DNA of 47,686 nucleotides from a virus. Below, in pieces: positions 7,537 through 16,377 of the stretch. The stretch spans positions 1 through 47,686 of IMG/VR virus record IMGVR_UViG_3300021962_000182; one strand, 5' to 3'. Below the pieces are notes generated by a model. It searched no databases, was not told the origin of the DNA, and saw only the letters and a list, made by a program, of their open reading frames with translations. A program made the translations under genes and the position numbers. The first letter of the stretch is position 1. Every line of letters starts with the position of its first letter.

Positions 7537-8667
7537 ATGGCTTATAAATTTCAAAGAGGACCAGCAACAGTTTCTGGTTCGTTTACAGCAGAAGAAGGTT
7601 TAACCTCTAATACTAGCGTTTCTGCCGTTGGTGGTAATCTTTCTGGTTCTGCTCAATTATTAGTTGGAACATCAGCAACAATCGGTAATGGTCTTACTGT
7701 AACTGTTGGTAATACAAGCGTTCAAGCATTAACGGCTTCTTCGTTACAAGGTGGAGCAGTTCAAACAAGTGATAATTATCTTCCATATTATGATAACGTA
7801 GCAAAAGCATTCAAAACAAGTTATGCTTATTATAATAACGTAGGTGGAAATGAAGCGATAAAAGTTTCTGCTTCTTCTGGTATAACAGTAAATTTTGAAG
7901 TAGCTAAAGGTGCGCTTACTGCCTCCTCTGGTGTTAGAGTAACTGCTGGTGGCGTTTCTGTTGCCGCTGGTGGAGTTACTATAGATAGTGGTGACGTAAC
8001 AGTTAAATCTGGTTTCGTATCAGCCTCTAACAATATCCAAGCAGGTAGTTCAATTACTGCTTCTTCTGGTGTTAGAGTTACTAGCGGTGGTATTAACGTT
8101 CTTGCTGGTGATTCAAACGTACAAAAACTTACCGTTAATGGTGATTTGATTGTATTGGGTGATACATTCTCAGCTTCAGTAGGCACATTACTTATCCAAG
8201 ATACAGCTATCGTAGTTGGTGATGGTTCTACTGGTTTTGGTGCTGGATATGGTTTATTGTTCGGTTCTGGTTCAAGTCAGTGGGCTTCCTTCCAAACTGA
8301 CACTTACAGCGCAACAAACGTTCTTTCATCTTCATTACCAATTAAAGCCTCAAGCTTCGTTGGTTCTATGGCTTCAACTGTAACCGAAGTTCCAGATGGT
8401 AATTTTAACTTAAATGTTGGTGTTAACTTCTCTACTGCTTCATTAACAGCACCAAGAACTTGGACTTTACCAGCATCACCATCCGTAGGTGAATCAGTTA
8501 AAATTAAAGCACCATCAAATTGTGGTAATCTTGGTGGTCAATATACAATTGCTATTTCTGGCAACACTTCACAAACTATTGATGGAGAGAATTTTGTAAC
8601 TCTTGAATCTCAATATGCTGCTATTGAGTGTGTATACATAGCAACTAATAAGTGGTCAATCTTCTAA
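7537..8667 (+). CDS. Fibre-type structural protein, shared C-terminal module
   Basis: 376 residues from the ATG at 7537, preceded by AAGGAG at 7519-7524. The longer in-frame start at 7507 lies inside the terminator stem and is rejected. Its start MAYKFQRGPATVSG resembles that of the previous gene. The middle is a repetitive Ala/Ser/Gly/Val beta region (TASSGVRVTAGGVSVAAGGV and similar, repeated about residues 120-200) like a beta-helical shaft. The C-terminus carries the third copy of the shared module (WTLPASPSVGESVKIKAP, QTIDGENFVTLES). Likely a trimeric fibre. No separate promoter motif is seen upstream, so its transcript source is unclear. Confidence 0.75.
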   Translation: MAYKFQRGPATVSGSFTAEEGLTSNTSVSAVGGNLSGSAQLLVGTSATIGNGLTVTVGNTSVQALTASSLQGGAVQTSDNYLPYYDNVAKAFKTSYAYYNNVGGNEAIKVSASSGITVNFEVAKGALTASSGVRVTAGGVSVAAGGVTIDSGDVTVKSGFVSASNNIQAGSSITASSGVRVTSGGINVLAGDSNVQKLTVNGDLIVLGDTFSASVGTLLIQDTAIVVGDGSTGFGAGYGLLFGSGSSQWASFQTDTYSATNVLSSSLPIKASSFVGSMASTVTEVPDGNFNLNVGVNFSTASLTAPRTWTLPASPSVGESVKIKAPSNCGNLGGQYTIAISGNTSQTIDGENFVTLESQYAAIECVYIATNKWSIF

Positions 8668-8705
8668 TCTAAAATTAGATTCTGGTTTTACATTAGAATT
8701 AAATT

Positions 8706-8739
8706 GGAAGGCATCATTAACTTGGTGCCTTCCTTTTTT
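8706..8739 (+). terminator. Rho-independent terminator
   Basis: GGAAGGCA pairs with TGCCTTCC around a 12-base loop, followed by six T residues. It closes the fibre operon and directly precedes a candidate late promoter. Confidence 0.9.
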
Positions 8740-8749
8740 ATTTACCATC

Positions 8750-8759
8750 CTATTTATTG
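8750..8759 (+). promoter_or_regulatory. Candidate late promoter (CTATTTATTG)
   Basis: CCTATTTATTG lies between the terminator at 8706-8739 and the GAGAGA-type leader of the gene at 8775, 15 bases before the ATG. Confidence 0.5.
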
Positions 8760-8774
8760 AGAGAGAAATAAAAC

Positions 8775-9917
8775 ATGGCTTTTGGTTATAATAGAACTTC
8801 TGGTAGCACTTCACAAACTGTTGGAGATTTAGTTGCTGGTTCAGATCCGCAACGAGATACTAAAATTGATTTTGAAAACGATCAAATTGATTTTGTTGCT
8901 GGTGGTTCTTCAATTTTAAAAATCACAACAAGTCAAGTTAGTTCATCTACTGATATAGTTGCTGGACAAACTTTAGTATCTAATTATTCTTCTGGTGATG
9001 AAGGTGGTGAAATAAAATTAAATAAACCACAAACTAATACAAATATTACTGGTAGTGTTACAATAGACGTATACCAAAACAAACTTCGTATATTTGAAAC
9101 TGGTGGTTCTAATAGAGGTGGATTTTTTGATATTTCAACACTTGACGTTGGTGTTGGAAGAGATTTAGCTTCTGGTGGGGTTGCTGGAAGTGGCGATATT
9201 ACTTCTGTTTCTGCTGGCTCTGGTTTGACTGGTGGAGGAACAAGCGGAGCAGTAACTTTAAGCTTATCCAGTAGTATAACTGTTACTTCTATTTCTGCTT
9301 CAACTTATATTGGTTTACCATCTTCTACAAGTTTAACGGTTTCTGGAACAAGTGCTGAGGGTGCTACATATAATAACACTGTATCAAAAATAACATTCGA
9401 TAACAATACAGGATTTCAAGTATCACAGTCCGCCCCTAATGAAGTATTTTTATCAATAGGTTCTCACTACAAAGACATAGTAGTTGCAGGACAAACTACT
9501 CTTTCAGCTACAGGGTCTGATAGCTTAGAATTAAAAGGTCTTGGAGGAGTAGCTATTACAACTTCTCTTGTAGATAGTAATGCAAACGGAATATTAAAAG
9601 AAGTAACATTTAGCACAACAGAATTATCATCTTCTTTAAATACAAGAATATCTACATTAGAATCTGGTAAATTTCCATCAAGTTCTTTATCAATCCCTTA
9701 TTATGATAATTCCGTAGCACCATCAGTTATCGCTCCACCTTCATCTGGTAATAGAGAAGGCAAAGTTTTAGCTTGGTTAAATGATGGAACAATTGGATGG
9801 AAAGCAATTGTTTTAGCAGCTTCTGTTTTAAACACAAGATATATGGAAGCAGAAGCTAGTGCTGGTCCTTTAATAAGTCCAATCTATTTAAGTATAACAA
9901 CAGGAGCAATAGGATAA
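8775..9917 (+). CDS. Fibre-like structural protein
   Basis: 380 residues, Ser/Thr/Gly-rich, mostly beta. Residues 139-163 contain GDITSVSAGSGLTGGGTSG, a sequence type common in long tail fibres and bacterial adhesins. The N-terminal 130 residues are more polar and may be the attachment domain; the C-terminal 60 residues (LAWLNDGTIGWKAI) suggest a small globular end. It overlaps the next gene by one base (TAATG), so the two proteins may be parts of one fibre or spike. Homology was not established. Confidence 0.7.
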   Translation: MAFGYNRTSGSTSQTVGDLVAGSDPQRDTKIDFENDQIDFVAGGSSILKITTSQVSSSTDIVAGQTLVSNYSSGDEGGEIKLNKPQTNTNITGSVTIDVYQNKLRIFETGGSNRGGFFDISTLDVGVGRDLASGGVAGSGDITSVSAGSGLTGGGTSGAVTLSLSSSITVTSISASTYIGLPSSTSLTVSGTSAEGATYNNTVSKITFDNNTGFQVSQSAPNEVFLSIGSHYKDIVVAGQTTLSATGSDSLELKGLGGVAITTSLVDSNANGILKEVTFSTTELSSSLNTRISTLESGKFPSSSLSIPYYDNSVAPSVIAPPSSGNREGKVLAWLNDGTIGWKAIVLAASVLNTRYMEAEASAGPLISPIYLSITTGAIG

Positions 9918-10903
9918 TGAGTTTACCAGCTTTAAATTGGAAGCAGTTACCAGTTCAATCTGGTATGACTGCATTAGTTCCAAACGTTATAGATGCTATA
10001 AATACAGCATTTAGTTCAAATGTTTATCTTGATGGAAGTGCTAGAGTTACTGGTTCTGGTATTGCTTGGACACCAGCAATTGAAAAATCTGGTTCATTTA
10101 CAGAAGCATGTTATTTTACACCTCCAAGCAGTTCATTAGGGCAAAAGATCTTAGTAGCTGGTTCCTCAAGGGCAGGTTTGACACCAACTATGGCTTCACC
10201 AGATACATATGCAGCAAATTTTCTTCACGTTTCGTTATCTAAAAATGTTGGTACTGGTTCTTATTCATCTTGGACAAATGCTAGCCCTTTTTCTGCTGGT
10301 AATTTTTTTGGATATTGGAAAATATGGTCTACAAGTATGGGTGGCGCATCTTCAATTAGATGTTTTGAATCAACTGATGGAATAGCAATATTTTTTAATT
10401 GTACAACAGATACTGTAAGTGGTTTTGTTGCTGGCGGAATAATTGATTGTGAAACAGACAATACAACCGCTGATTCAGAAAAAGACAATAAAGTATATGG
10501 AATTATAACAACTGGTGCCAATACAACAAATGGTAAATTTTCTATAACTTCTAATACTATAAGTAATACTCCAACTTTTGGTTTTCATGGTGCATCAACT
10601 GGTAATTCACATGCTGGTATTTTTATTCCAAATCAAGCAACATTAGCACTTATTCAAAAAGTCAATTATTTTGCGGTTTCTGATTCTACAACATTAATTA
10701 CAAAATCTGCTAATTTAGTTAAGCTACCTATTTTTATAGGTTATAACGCTAGTCCATATAATTTTGTTGGTAGATTAAGAGAAATATGGTATTCTAGAGA
10801 CGCTGTGTTTGGTAATTCAGTAACTGATGGAGCAACAGTAAATGGTTACTTAATTTCTGGTGGCACTACTGGTGTGGCAGACGCAATTATGTTTTCAACT
10901 TAG
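9917..10903 (+). CDS. Fibre-tip or receptor-binding-type structural protein
   Basis: 328 residues, rich in aromatic residues, Ser, Thr, Asn and Gly, with alternating hydrophobicity; no signal peptide. It begins with a helical segment (MSLPALNWKQLPVQSGMTALVPNVIDAINTAF) and continues as a predicted beta-sandwich with several Trp/Phe pairs (FFGYWKIWS, LREIWYSRDAVFGN). One-base overlap with the preceding fibre gene implies coupled translation. I read it as a distal fibre or host-recognition protein by context. No family was recognised. Confidence 0.65.
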   Translation: MSLPALNWKQLPVQSGMTALVPNVIDAINTAFSSNVYLDGSARVTGSGIAWTPAIEKSGSFTEACYFTPPSSSLGQKILVAGSSRAGLTPTMASPDTYAANFLHVSLSKNVGTGSYSSWTNASPFSAGNFFGYWKIWSTSMGGASSIRCFESTDGIAIFFNCTTDTVSGFVAGGIIDCETDNTTADSEKDNKVYGIITTGANTTNGKFSITSNTISNTPTFGFHGASTGNSHAGIFIPNQATLALIQKVNYFAVSDSTTLITKSANLVKLPIFIGYNASPYNFVGRLREIWYSRDAVFGNSVTDGATVNGYLISGGTTGVADAIMFST

Positions 10904-10911
10904 GAAATATT

Positions 10912-11148
10912 ATGAAAATACAAGATTATATTATTCAACTTCTAGATGAAGGAATAGATATTAATAAAATTAAAATAACTAATTTTTATCCATTTGGAAG
11001 TTATAAATTTGATATCACATTAAATGATAACACTACAAAAACAATTTATGTAGAAAAAACTTCTTTTGAAGATGAAAGCTTAGTTGAATTTTATAATCCA
11101 TCTAACGAATTAATAGCAAGAGCAAAAGGTTTTAGTTCTGTAAATTAA
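10912..11148 (+). CDS. Small hypothetical protein
   Basis: 78 residues, acidic, with a predicted alpha-beta fold: an N-terminal helix (IQDYIIQLLDEGIDINKIK), then several beta strands rich in aromatic residues. TAGGAAATATT supplies a weak ribosome binding site eight bases after the fibre gene stop. It is the last gene before the capsid operon. Not recognised; it could be a fibre assembly factor, judging only by position. Confidence 0.6.
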   Translation: MKIQDYIIQLLDEGIDINKIKITNFYPFGSYKFDITLNDNTTKTIYVEKTSFEDESLVEFYNPSNELIARAKGFSSVN

Positions 11149-11176
11149 TAAAATTAGGGTTTTTCCAAACTTAGAC

Positions 11177-11186
11177 ACTATTTATT
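11177..11186 (+). promoter_or_regulatory. Candidate late promoter (ACTATTTATT), capsid operon
   Basis: Exact ten-base match to the consensus, in the 68-base gap before the scaffold gene and 30 bases from its ATG. It would drive gp22 and gp23, which end at the terminator at 14067. Confidence 0.6.
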
Positions 11187-11216
11187 TTTGATTACATATA
11201 TATTGGAGAACTCTTA

Positions 11217-12245
11217 ATGTCTTCTTTGTTAGAACAAGCAATTATAGATGCCACAGCATTAAAAGAAGCTGCACTTAAAAATGCAGAAGCACAAGTATTA
11301 GAAAGATACTCAACTGAAGTAAAAGACGCAATTAAAAATTTATTAGAACAAGATGAAGGCTTTAATTCTCCTGTTGCATCCGAAGGTGGAACTTCTGGCA
11401 TTAATGGCGGAAATGTTGGCGATCAAATGACACAAGCTTACAAAGATGGACAAAAGATGTGCGCTTGCCCAGACGAAGAAGAAATAGTAACAATTGATCT
11501 AACATTAGGTGAGATTGATGGAATGGCAAAAGAATCTAATATTGATTTATCTGGTAACAAAGGTTCCGCTATGTCCCGTGATCAATTTATACAATCACAA
11601 GCAGCACAACTTCAAGAAGGCGAACAATACGAGATTGATAAAGCAGAACTTTTAGATCTCTATGAGAAACTTACAGTTGATGCCAGAGTTGTTCCATATG
11701 GTAATATTGAATATCCAGCTAACACACTTGAAGTTGAATATGCCAAAGATGTAGCAGCAGCAAAAAGAGCACAACTTGAAGCTGAGGAACAAACAATAGA
11801 AGTTAAAAATGAAAATAAAAAACTTCAAAGCAATTATAAGAATTTACAAGTTGAATACAAAAAACTTGAAAAGATTACTGAAGCACTCGCAAATAAAGTA
11901 GAACAATACGAGAGCGCAGTATCACAATTAAAAGAGAATTTAGATAAGTTATCAGTAACAAATGCTAAACTTCTCTATACAAACCGCGTATTGAATAGTA
12001 ACTCCTTGAATGAGCGACAAAAAGATAAACTTGTCGAAGCACTATCCAACGCAAAAACAACAGACGAAGCAAAGACAATCTATCAAACACTTCAAAGCAC
12101 AGTGGGGGGTAATACAAAAGTATCTGCTCCAAAATCACTTAGCGAAGCCTTAAATAGACCTTCTTCATCTGTATTTCACACAAAGCAAAACGATACAGTA
12201 ACTCCAGAAGTGGATAGAATGCGTCGTTTGGCAGGTATTAAATAA
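11217..12245 (+). CDS. Prohead core scaffold protein, gp22-like
   Basis: 342 residues immediately upstream of the major capsid gene, the T4 gene 22 position. A helical N-terminus (about 1-50) contains L-x-E sites. An acidic stretch with CACPDEEE follows, then a long coiled coil from about residue 180 to 260, and the segment TNRVLNSNSLNERQKDKLVE near 260-280 that is characteristic of gp22-type scaffolds. The C-terminus is RMRRLAGIK. The protein forms the core around which gp23 assembles and is degraded by the prohead protease (gp21), which is not in the window. TTGGAG supplies the binding site. The low-hydrophobicity, high-Lys/Glu/Gln composition fits. Confidence 0.8.
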   Translation: MSSLLEQAIIDATALKEAALKNAEAQVLERYSTEVKDAIKNLLEQDEGFNSPVASEGGTSGINGGNVGDQMTQAYKDGQKMCACPDEEEIVTIDLTLGEIDGMAKESNIDLSGNKGSAMSRDQFIQSQAAQLQEGEQYEIDKAELLDLYEKLTVDARVVPYGNIEYPANTLEVEYAKDVAAAKRAQLEAEEQTIEVKNENKKLQSNYKNLQVEYKKLEKITEALANKVEQYESAVSQLKENLDKLSVTNAKLLYTNRVLNSNSLNERQKDKLVEALSNAKTTDEAKTIYQTLQSTVGGNTKVSAPKSLSEALNRPSSSVFHTKQNDTVTPEVDRMRRLAGIK

Positions 12246-12269
12246 ATAAACATTTAAGGAGTTTATAAT

Positions 12270-14048
12270 ATGTCTATTATCGAAAGATTAACAGAGGGCA
12301 TGGTTCAACGTGACCTCGCAAAAGAAGGCTCAGCTCTTCTTTCAAAATGGGAAAAAACAGGTCTTCTTGAAGGTATGTCCTCAGAGAGAGCAAAACACAC
12401 TATGGCTCGTCTTCTTGAGAACCAAGCAAAAGAGCTTCTTCGCGAATCTTCAGCTATGGCTGCTGGTGACGTAGAAGGTTTTGCTGCCGTAGCATTCCCA
12501 ATCGTCCGCAGAGTATTCGCTGGTCTTATCGCCAACGATCTCGTTAGCGTTCAACCTATGTCACTTCCATCTGGTCTTATCTTCTTCCTTGATTTTAAGA
12601 TTTCATCAACTGCTGGTTCTGGTCCAAGATTAGGATACGAGGCTGGTGATTCAGTTTATGGTCAAGGCGTTCTCGGTCAACAAATCACTGGTGGTGTTAG
12701 CTTAACTGGTCTTAATGCTGAAAAAGGTTTCTACAACCTTAATAACGGTTACACTTCACCAACAGGTTCCGTACTTCTTGGTGCATTAGGTGTAGTTGCA
12801 TCTGGTACATTTGGCGATACAACTCTTGATAGCTGGGTTCGTTATGATGCAGACTTTACTTCTGGTTCAACTAAAATTGCAGTTGTCTCAGCAAGCTTAG
12901 CAGCCTTTACACAACTTAATGTAAAAGATTTCGTTGCAATCACATTAGTTGGTCCTACTCCAAACTTAACTGGTTCAAACAGCACACGTTTGGTCAGAAG
13001 ATTAACTAAATTGGGTGATGGTTCCGTAATCGGAACAACCGCTTTGGGTGCTGCTCAACACACTACTGCTACATCAAACTTATACTTTGTATTCGCTTCT
13101 GATACTGCTACTAACGGTGCTGCTGTCAAATCAGACTTGACAATTGGTGCTGGTGCAACTATGCAATTCCCAATAACTGATGGTTTCGGTACAACTAACA
13201 TAGCTGCTGGTTCAACTAACGCCCTTGGTGCAATCGCTGGTCAAAACACATGGGGTTTTGAATCACAAACAGCAATCCCAGAGATTGATATCTCCGTCGA
13301 TTCAGTATCAATCACCGCTATCACCAAGAAAATGAAAGCAAAATGGACACCAGAATTGGGTCAAGACCTTAATGCTTATCACAATCTTGATGCAGAGGTT
13401 GAGCTTACCTCAATTCTTTCAGAACAAATCGGTCTTGAAATTGACCGTGAAATTCTTGAAGACCTTATCAAAGGTGCAACTGCTGGAACATTCTATTGGT
13501 CAAGATCACCAGGTCTTTTCGTCAATAGATTAACTGGTGCCGAAATTGGTGCATCAGCTAAGGCTCCAGACTTCACTGGTACTGTCTCAGCTTGGTACGA
13601 AACCTTAATTGAAACAGTAAACGATGTATCAGCTCAAATCCACAGAAAGACACTTCGCGGTGGTGCAAACTTCCTCGTATGTGGTCCAGAAACCGCTAAC
13701 ATTCTTGAGTTCACTTCTGGCTTCAGAGCTAAAGTAACTCACGAAGACGAGAAAGGCGAGGTCGGTGTTGTTAACGTTGGTTCAATCTCCAAGAAATGGG
13801 ATATCTACGTTGATCCATACTTCCTTCGTAACGTAATCCTCGTTGGTCGTAAGGGTAGCTCATTCCTCGAAAGCGGATATGTATATGCACCATACGTCCC
13901 ACTCCAAGTAACTCCAACCATCTTTGGTACTGAGGACTTCGTTCCACGTAAAGGCGTCATGACACGTTACGCCAAGAAAATGGTCAAGCCAGACCTTTAC
14001 GGTTTGGTAATCATTCGTGGTATGTTTGGCGAGTCTGGCGGCGTCTGA
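12270..14048 (+). CDS. Major capsid protein gp23
   Basis: 592 residues. The segment AAVAFPIVRRVFAGLIANDL followed by VSVQPMSLPSGLIFFLDF (about 71-108) is the gp23 signature. About 25 residues before it, L-R-E at 57-59 followed by Ser is a likely prohead protease site, matching the position of T4 processing. The C-terminal third (EIDISVDSVSITAITKKMKAKWTPELGQDL, about 345) is also well conserved in the family. Length exceeds T4 (521). AAGGAG lies ten bases upstream. Codon choice is visibly richer in C-ending codons than in neighbours, as expected for the most abundant protein. It folds probably with the GroES-like cochaperonin encoded at 44968. Confidence 0.95.
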   Translation: MSIIERLTEGMVQRDLAKEGSALLSKWEKTGLLEGMSSERAKHTMARLLENQAKELLRESSAMAAGDVEGFAAVAFPIVRRVFAGLIANDLVSVQPMSLPSGLIFFLDFKISSTAGSGPRLGYEAGDSVYGQGVLGQQITGGVSLTGLNAEKGFYNLNNGYTSPTGSVLLGALGVVASGTFGDTTLDSWVRYDADFTSGSTKIAVVSASLAAFTQLNVKDFVAITLVGPTPNLTGSNSTRLVRRLTKLGDGSVIGTTALGAAQHTTATSNLYFVFASDTATNGAAVKSDLTIGAGATMQFPITDGFGTTNIAAGSTNALGAIAGQNTWGFESQTAIPEIDISVDSVSITAITKKMKAKWTPELGQDLNAYHNLDAEVELTSILSEQIGLEIDREILEDLIKGATAGTFYWSRSPGLFVNRLTGAEIGASAKAPDFTGTVSAWYETLIETVNDVSAQIHRKTLRGGANFLVCGPETANILEFTSGFRAKVTHEDEKGEVGVVNVGSISKKWDIYVDPYFLRNVILVGRKGSSFLESGYVYAPYVPLQVTPTIFGTEDFVPRKGVMTRYAKKMVKPDLYGLVIIRGMFGESGGV

Positions 14049-14066
14049 TAGCTATTAGCTAGTAAG

Positions 14067-14099
14067 AACCCTCCTTAATCTAAATGGTTAAGGAGGGTT
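14067..14099 (+). terminator. Rho-independent terminator after gp23
   Basis: AACCCTCCTTAA pairs perfectly with TTAAGGAGGGTT around the nine-base loop TCTAAATGG, followed by TCTTATTTTT. The same nine-base loop recurs in the terminator at 21652. Confidence 0.92.
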
Positions 14100-14112
14100 T
14101 CTTATTTTTATA

Positions 14113-14122
14113 ACTACTTATT
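14113..14122 (+). promoter_or_regulatory. Candidate late promoter (ACTACTTATT)
   Basis: One substitution from ACTATTTATT, 14 bases after the gp23 terminator and 20 before the gp13-like ATG, with AAAGGAAA between as ribosome binding site. Confidence 0.45.
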
Positions 14123-14142
14123 GTAAAAGGAAATAATATTTA

Positions 14143-15432
14143 ATGGCAGTTCCTGTTTTAACCCCAGCATCTACTTTAAGTGCTATTGTTTTGCCATCAG
14201 CAGGGACAATAGCAGATGTAGCAGCAACCCTACCTTTTGGTATTTATTCAACCTCCCCAGCATTTTTAACAGGAGCAGCAGACCAAGTTGGTTATGTTTA
14301 TAAAAAGCTTGGTGGTGATATATTAGATATTGAAATAACAACAGGAAATGTATACGCTGCTTATGAAGAAGCTGTGTTAGAATATTCTTATATTGTTAAT
14401 TTACATCAATCAATCAACGCTATGCCAACTTTTCTTGGAGCAACCACAGGAACATTTGATAGCGATGGAGAATTTGCTTCTGGATCTGCATTATCTGGTC
14501 AAACTCCACAATTAGCTTATCCAAGATATAACCTAGATTATTTTGCAAGATACGGTGATGCATATGCTATTGAAGCTGGTATAGGAGGTACGCAACAAAT
14601 ATATTCAGCTTCCTTCAGTGTTACTCCAAATATTCAAGATTATGACCTACAAGCTATTATTGAATCATCTTCCTTAAACAATACAGATGCTGCTTCTGGT
14701 GGTCCTGTTCCTTTTTCTGGTTCGGTTGGAAACAGAAGAGTAATAATAAGAAAGGTATTTTACAAAACTCCAAACTCTATGTGGAGATTTTTTGGTTACT
14801 ATGGCGGTTTAAATGCTATTGGTAACTTATCATCTTATGGTCAATATGCTGACGATAGCACATTTGAAGTAATCCCAACATGGCATAATAAGCTACAAGC
14901 TATGGCATATGAAACAGCAATCTATACAAGAAATTCTCACTTCTCTTATGAAATTAGAAATAACAAAGTTAGATTATATCCATGCCCAAGTGATATAGGT
15001 GTAGATCATATGTGGGTTGAATTTAGTATTTCAAACGAAGCAGATCCTTGGGAAGCACCTTCAAATTCAAGCGATTCCGAAACTGGTGGAGTAAATAATA
15101 TAAATACACTTCCTTTCTCTAATATACCATTTGAGAACATAAATGCAATAGGTAAACAGTGGATACGTCGTTATGCTTTGGCAGTATGTAAAGAAATGCT
15201 AGGACAAGTTAGATCCAAGTTTAGTACCCTTCCAATTCCAGGTGACTCTGTTACTTTAAATGGCCCTGCTCTTATGTCCGAAGCAAAAGAAGAAAAGAAG
15301 GAATTGAAAGAAGAATTAAACAAGATTCTTGATCAAGTAACTTATCACAAGATTGCAGAGACAGAAGCTAAAATGTCTGACGATGTTCAAAAGGTTTCTC
15401 AAAAGATTCCTGTTCTTATTTATGCAGGATAA
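14143..15432 (+). CDS. Neck (head completion) protein, gp13-like
   Basis: 429 residues. The N-terminal third contains LGGDILDIEITTGNVYAAYEEAVLEYS, and the C-terminal third KQWIRRYALAVCKEMLGQVR followed by a TLPIPGDSVTLNGPALMSEAKEEK segment; these blocks are typical of gp13 neck proteins in T4-like phages of marine type. gp13 binds the portal after DNA packaging and, with gp14, forms the platform for the tail. It is longer than T4 gp13 (309), mainly by a central beta-rich insertion. It sits directly before the gp15-like gene, as in the T4 order 13-14-15 with 14 missing. Confidence 0.7.
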   Translation: MAVPVLTPASTLSAIVLPSAGTIADVAATLPFGIYSTSPAFLTGAADQVGYVYKKLGGDILDIEITTGNVYAAYEEAVLEYSYIVNLHQSINAMPTFLGATTGTFDSDGEFASGSALSGQTPQLAYPRYNLDYFARYGDAYAIEAGIGGTQQIYSASFSVTPNIQDYDLQAIIESSSLNNTDAASGGPVPFSGSVGNRRVIIRKVFYKTPNSMWRFFGYYGGLNAIGNLSSYGQYADDSTFEVIPTWHNKLQAMAYETAIYTRNSHFSYEIRNNKVRLYPCPSDIGVDHMWVEFSISNEADPWEAPSNSSDSETGGVNNINTLPFSNIPFENINAIGKQWIRRYALAVCKEMLGQVRSKFSTLPIPGDSVTLNGPALMSEAKEEKKELKEELNKILDQVTYHKIAETEAKMSDDVQKVSQKIPVLIYAG

Positions 15433-15437
15433 TATAA

Positions 15438-16310
15438 ATGAGCAATATATTACAAGAAATAACCTTTCAATCTTCTACTCTTGAAACAATTGATTTTGCT
15501 TTTTATAATTGGTTAAACGAAAAAATAAATGTATTCTCAACTACATCAGAAGGTTGGAAAAAGGTTCCTGTTATCTGGGTATCTGCTGAAAGAGCACATC
15601 AAGTAAAGAATAACAAAGATATTCGTGATTCATCTGGTATGATTAAGTACCCAATTATATCTATCAATAGAAAATCAATCAATAAAGACCCACAAAAGAC
15701 AGGTTCCATACCAGCTAACCTTAGACCAATTCAAGACGAAAAGGGTGGAACAATAACAGTTGCTAGAAGAATACAACAAGAGAAAACTTCTAACTTTCAA
15801 AATGCTGATAACTTAAAATATCCTAAGAATAGAAGAGAAGGTAAAGTAACTCCTCTAAATGGTGTTGGATATAAAAGTAATGCTAAAATAGTCTATGAGA
15901 CAGTAACAATACCAATACCAGTTCACGTTGCTGTTACATATGAATTAAGTATAAAAGCTGATTACTTGCAACAATTAAACGAAATAACAACTGTATTCTT
16001 TACTAAAAACGGTAATACCAAATATATACAACTTGAAAATGAAGGTCATAAATATGATGCCTTTATCAAAGGTGATTTTAATTTTGAAGATAATTCCTCA
16101 AACCTAAACGAAGAAAGAAAAACTTATGGAGCTTCAATATCTATAGAAGTTATAGGTTATTTAATTGGCGATGGACCAAATCAAGAAAGTCCAAAAATGG
16201 TCATTAGAGAAAATGCAGTAGAATTAAAAATACCAAGAGAAAAAGTAATCTTTGGAGATATACCAGATTATTTAAATTCCTTAAAAAACAAAACATCTTA
16301 TAGAGAATAA
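15438..16310 (+). CDS. Proximal tail sheath stabiliser / tail terminator, gp15-like
   Basis: 290 residues. The central ETVTIPIPVHVAVTYELSIKADYLQQLNEI block and the C-terminal EVIGYLIGDGP...ENAVELKIPREKVIFGD are the features of gp15-type proteins, which cap the tail tube and sheath at the neck end. T4 gp15 has 272 residues. Position between the gp13-like gene and the sheath gene supports this. It follows the previous stop by five bases, with GGATAATATAA as a weak binding site. The call rests on pattern and order; a structural search should confirm it. Confidence 0.65.
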   Translation: MSNILQEITFQSSTLETIDFAFYNWLNEKINVFSTTSEGWKKVPVIWVSAERAHQVKNNKDIRDSSGMIKYPIISINRKSINKDPQKTGSIPANLRPIQDEKGGTITVARRIQQEKTSNFQNADNLKYPKNRREGKVTPLNGVGYKSNAKIVYETVTIPIPVHVAVTYELSIKADYLQQLNEITTVFFTKNGNTKYIQLENEGHKYDAFIKGDFNFEDNSSNLNEERKTYGASISIEVIGYLIGDGPNQESPKMVIRENAVELKIPREKVIFGDIPDYLNSLKNKTSYRE

Positions 16311-16331
16311 TAGCTTTTAGATTAACTTAAT

Positions 16332-16341
16332 ACTATTTATT
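16332..16341 (+). promoter_or_regulatory. Candidate late promoter (ACTATTTATT), sheath gene
   Basis: Exact match in the gap between the gp15-like and sheath genes, embedded in TTAATACTATTTATTATTG, 36 bases before the ATG. The preceding TTAATACTATT overlaps the 3' part of the T4 late consensus TATAAATACTATT. Confidence 0.6.
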
Positions 16342-16377
16342 ATTGATTATTCACAATAAGCAGGAGTATTAAAGCAA

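Noticed and set aside
8666-8681. AATCTAA/TTAGATT short inverted repeat after the fibre gene
   Set aside because: A two-base loop cannot form the full stem and the neighbouring strong terminator explains the gap.
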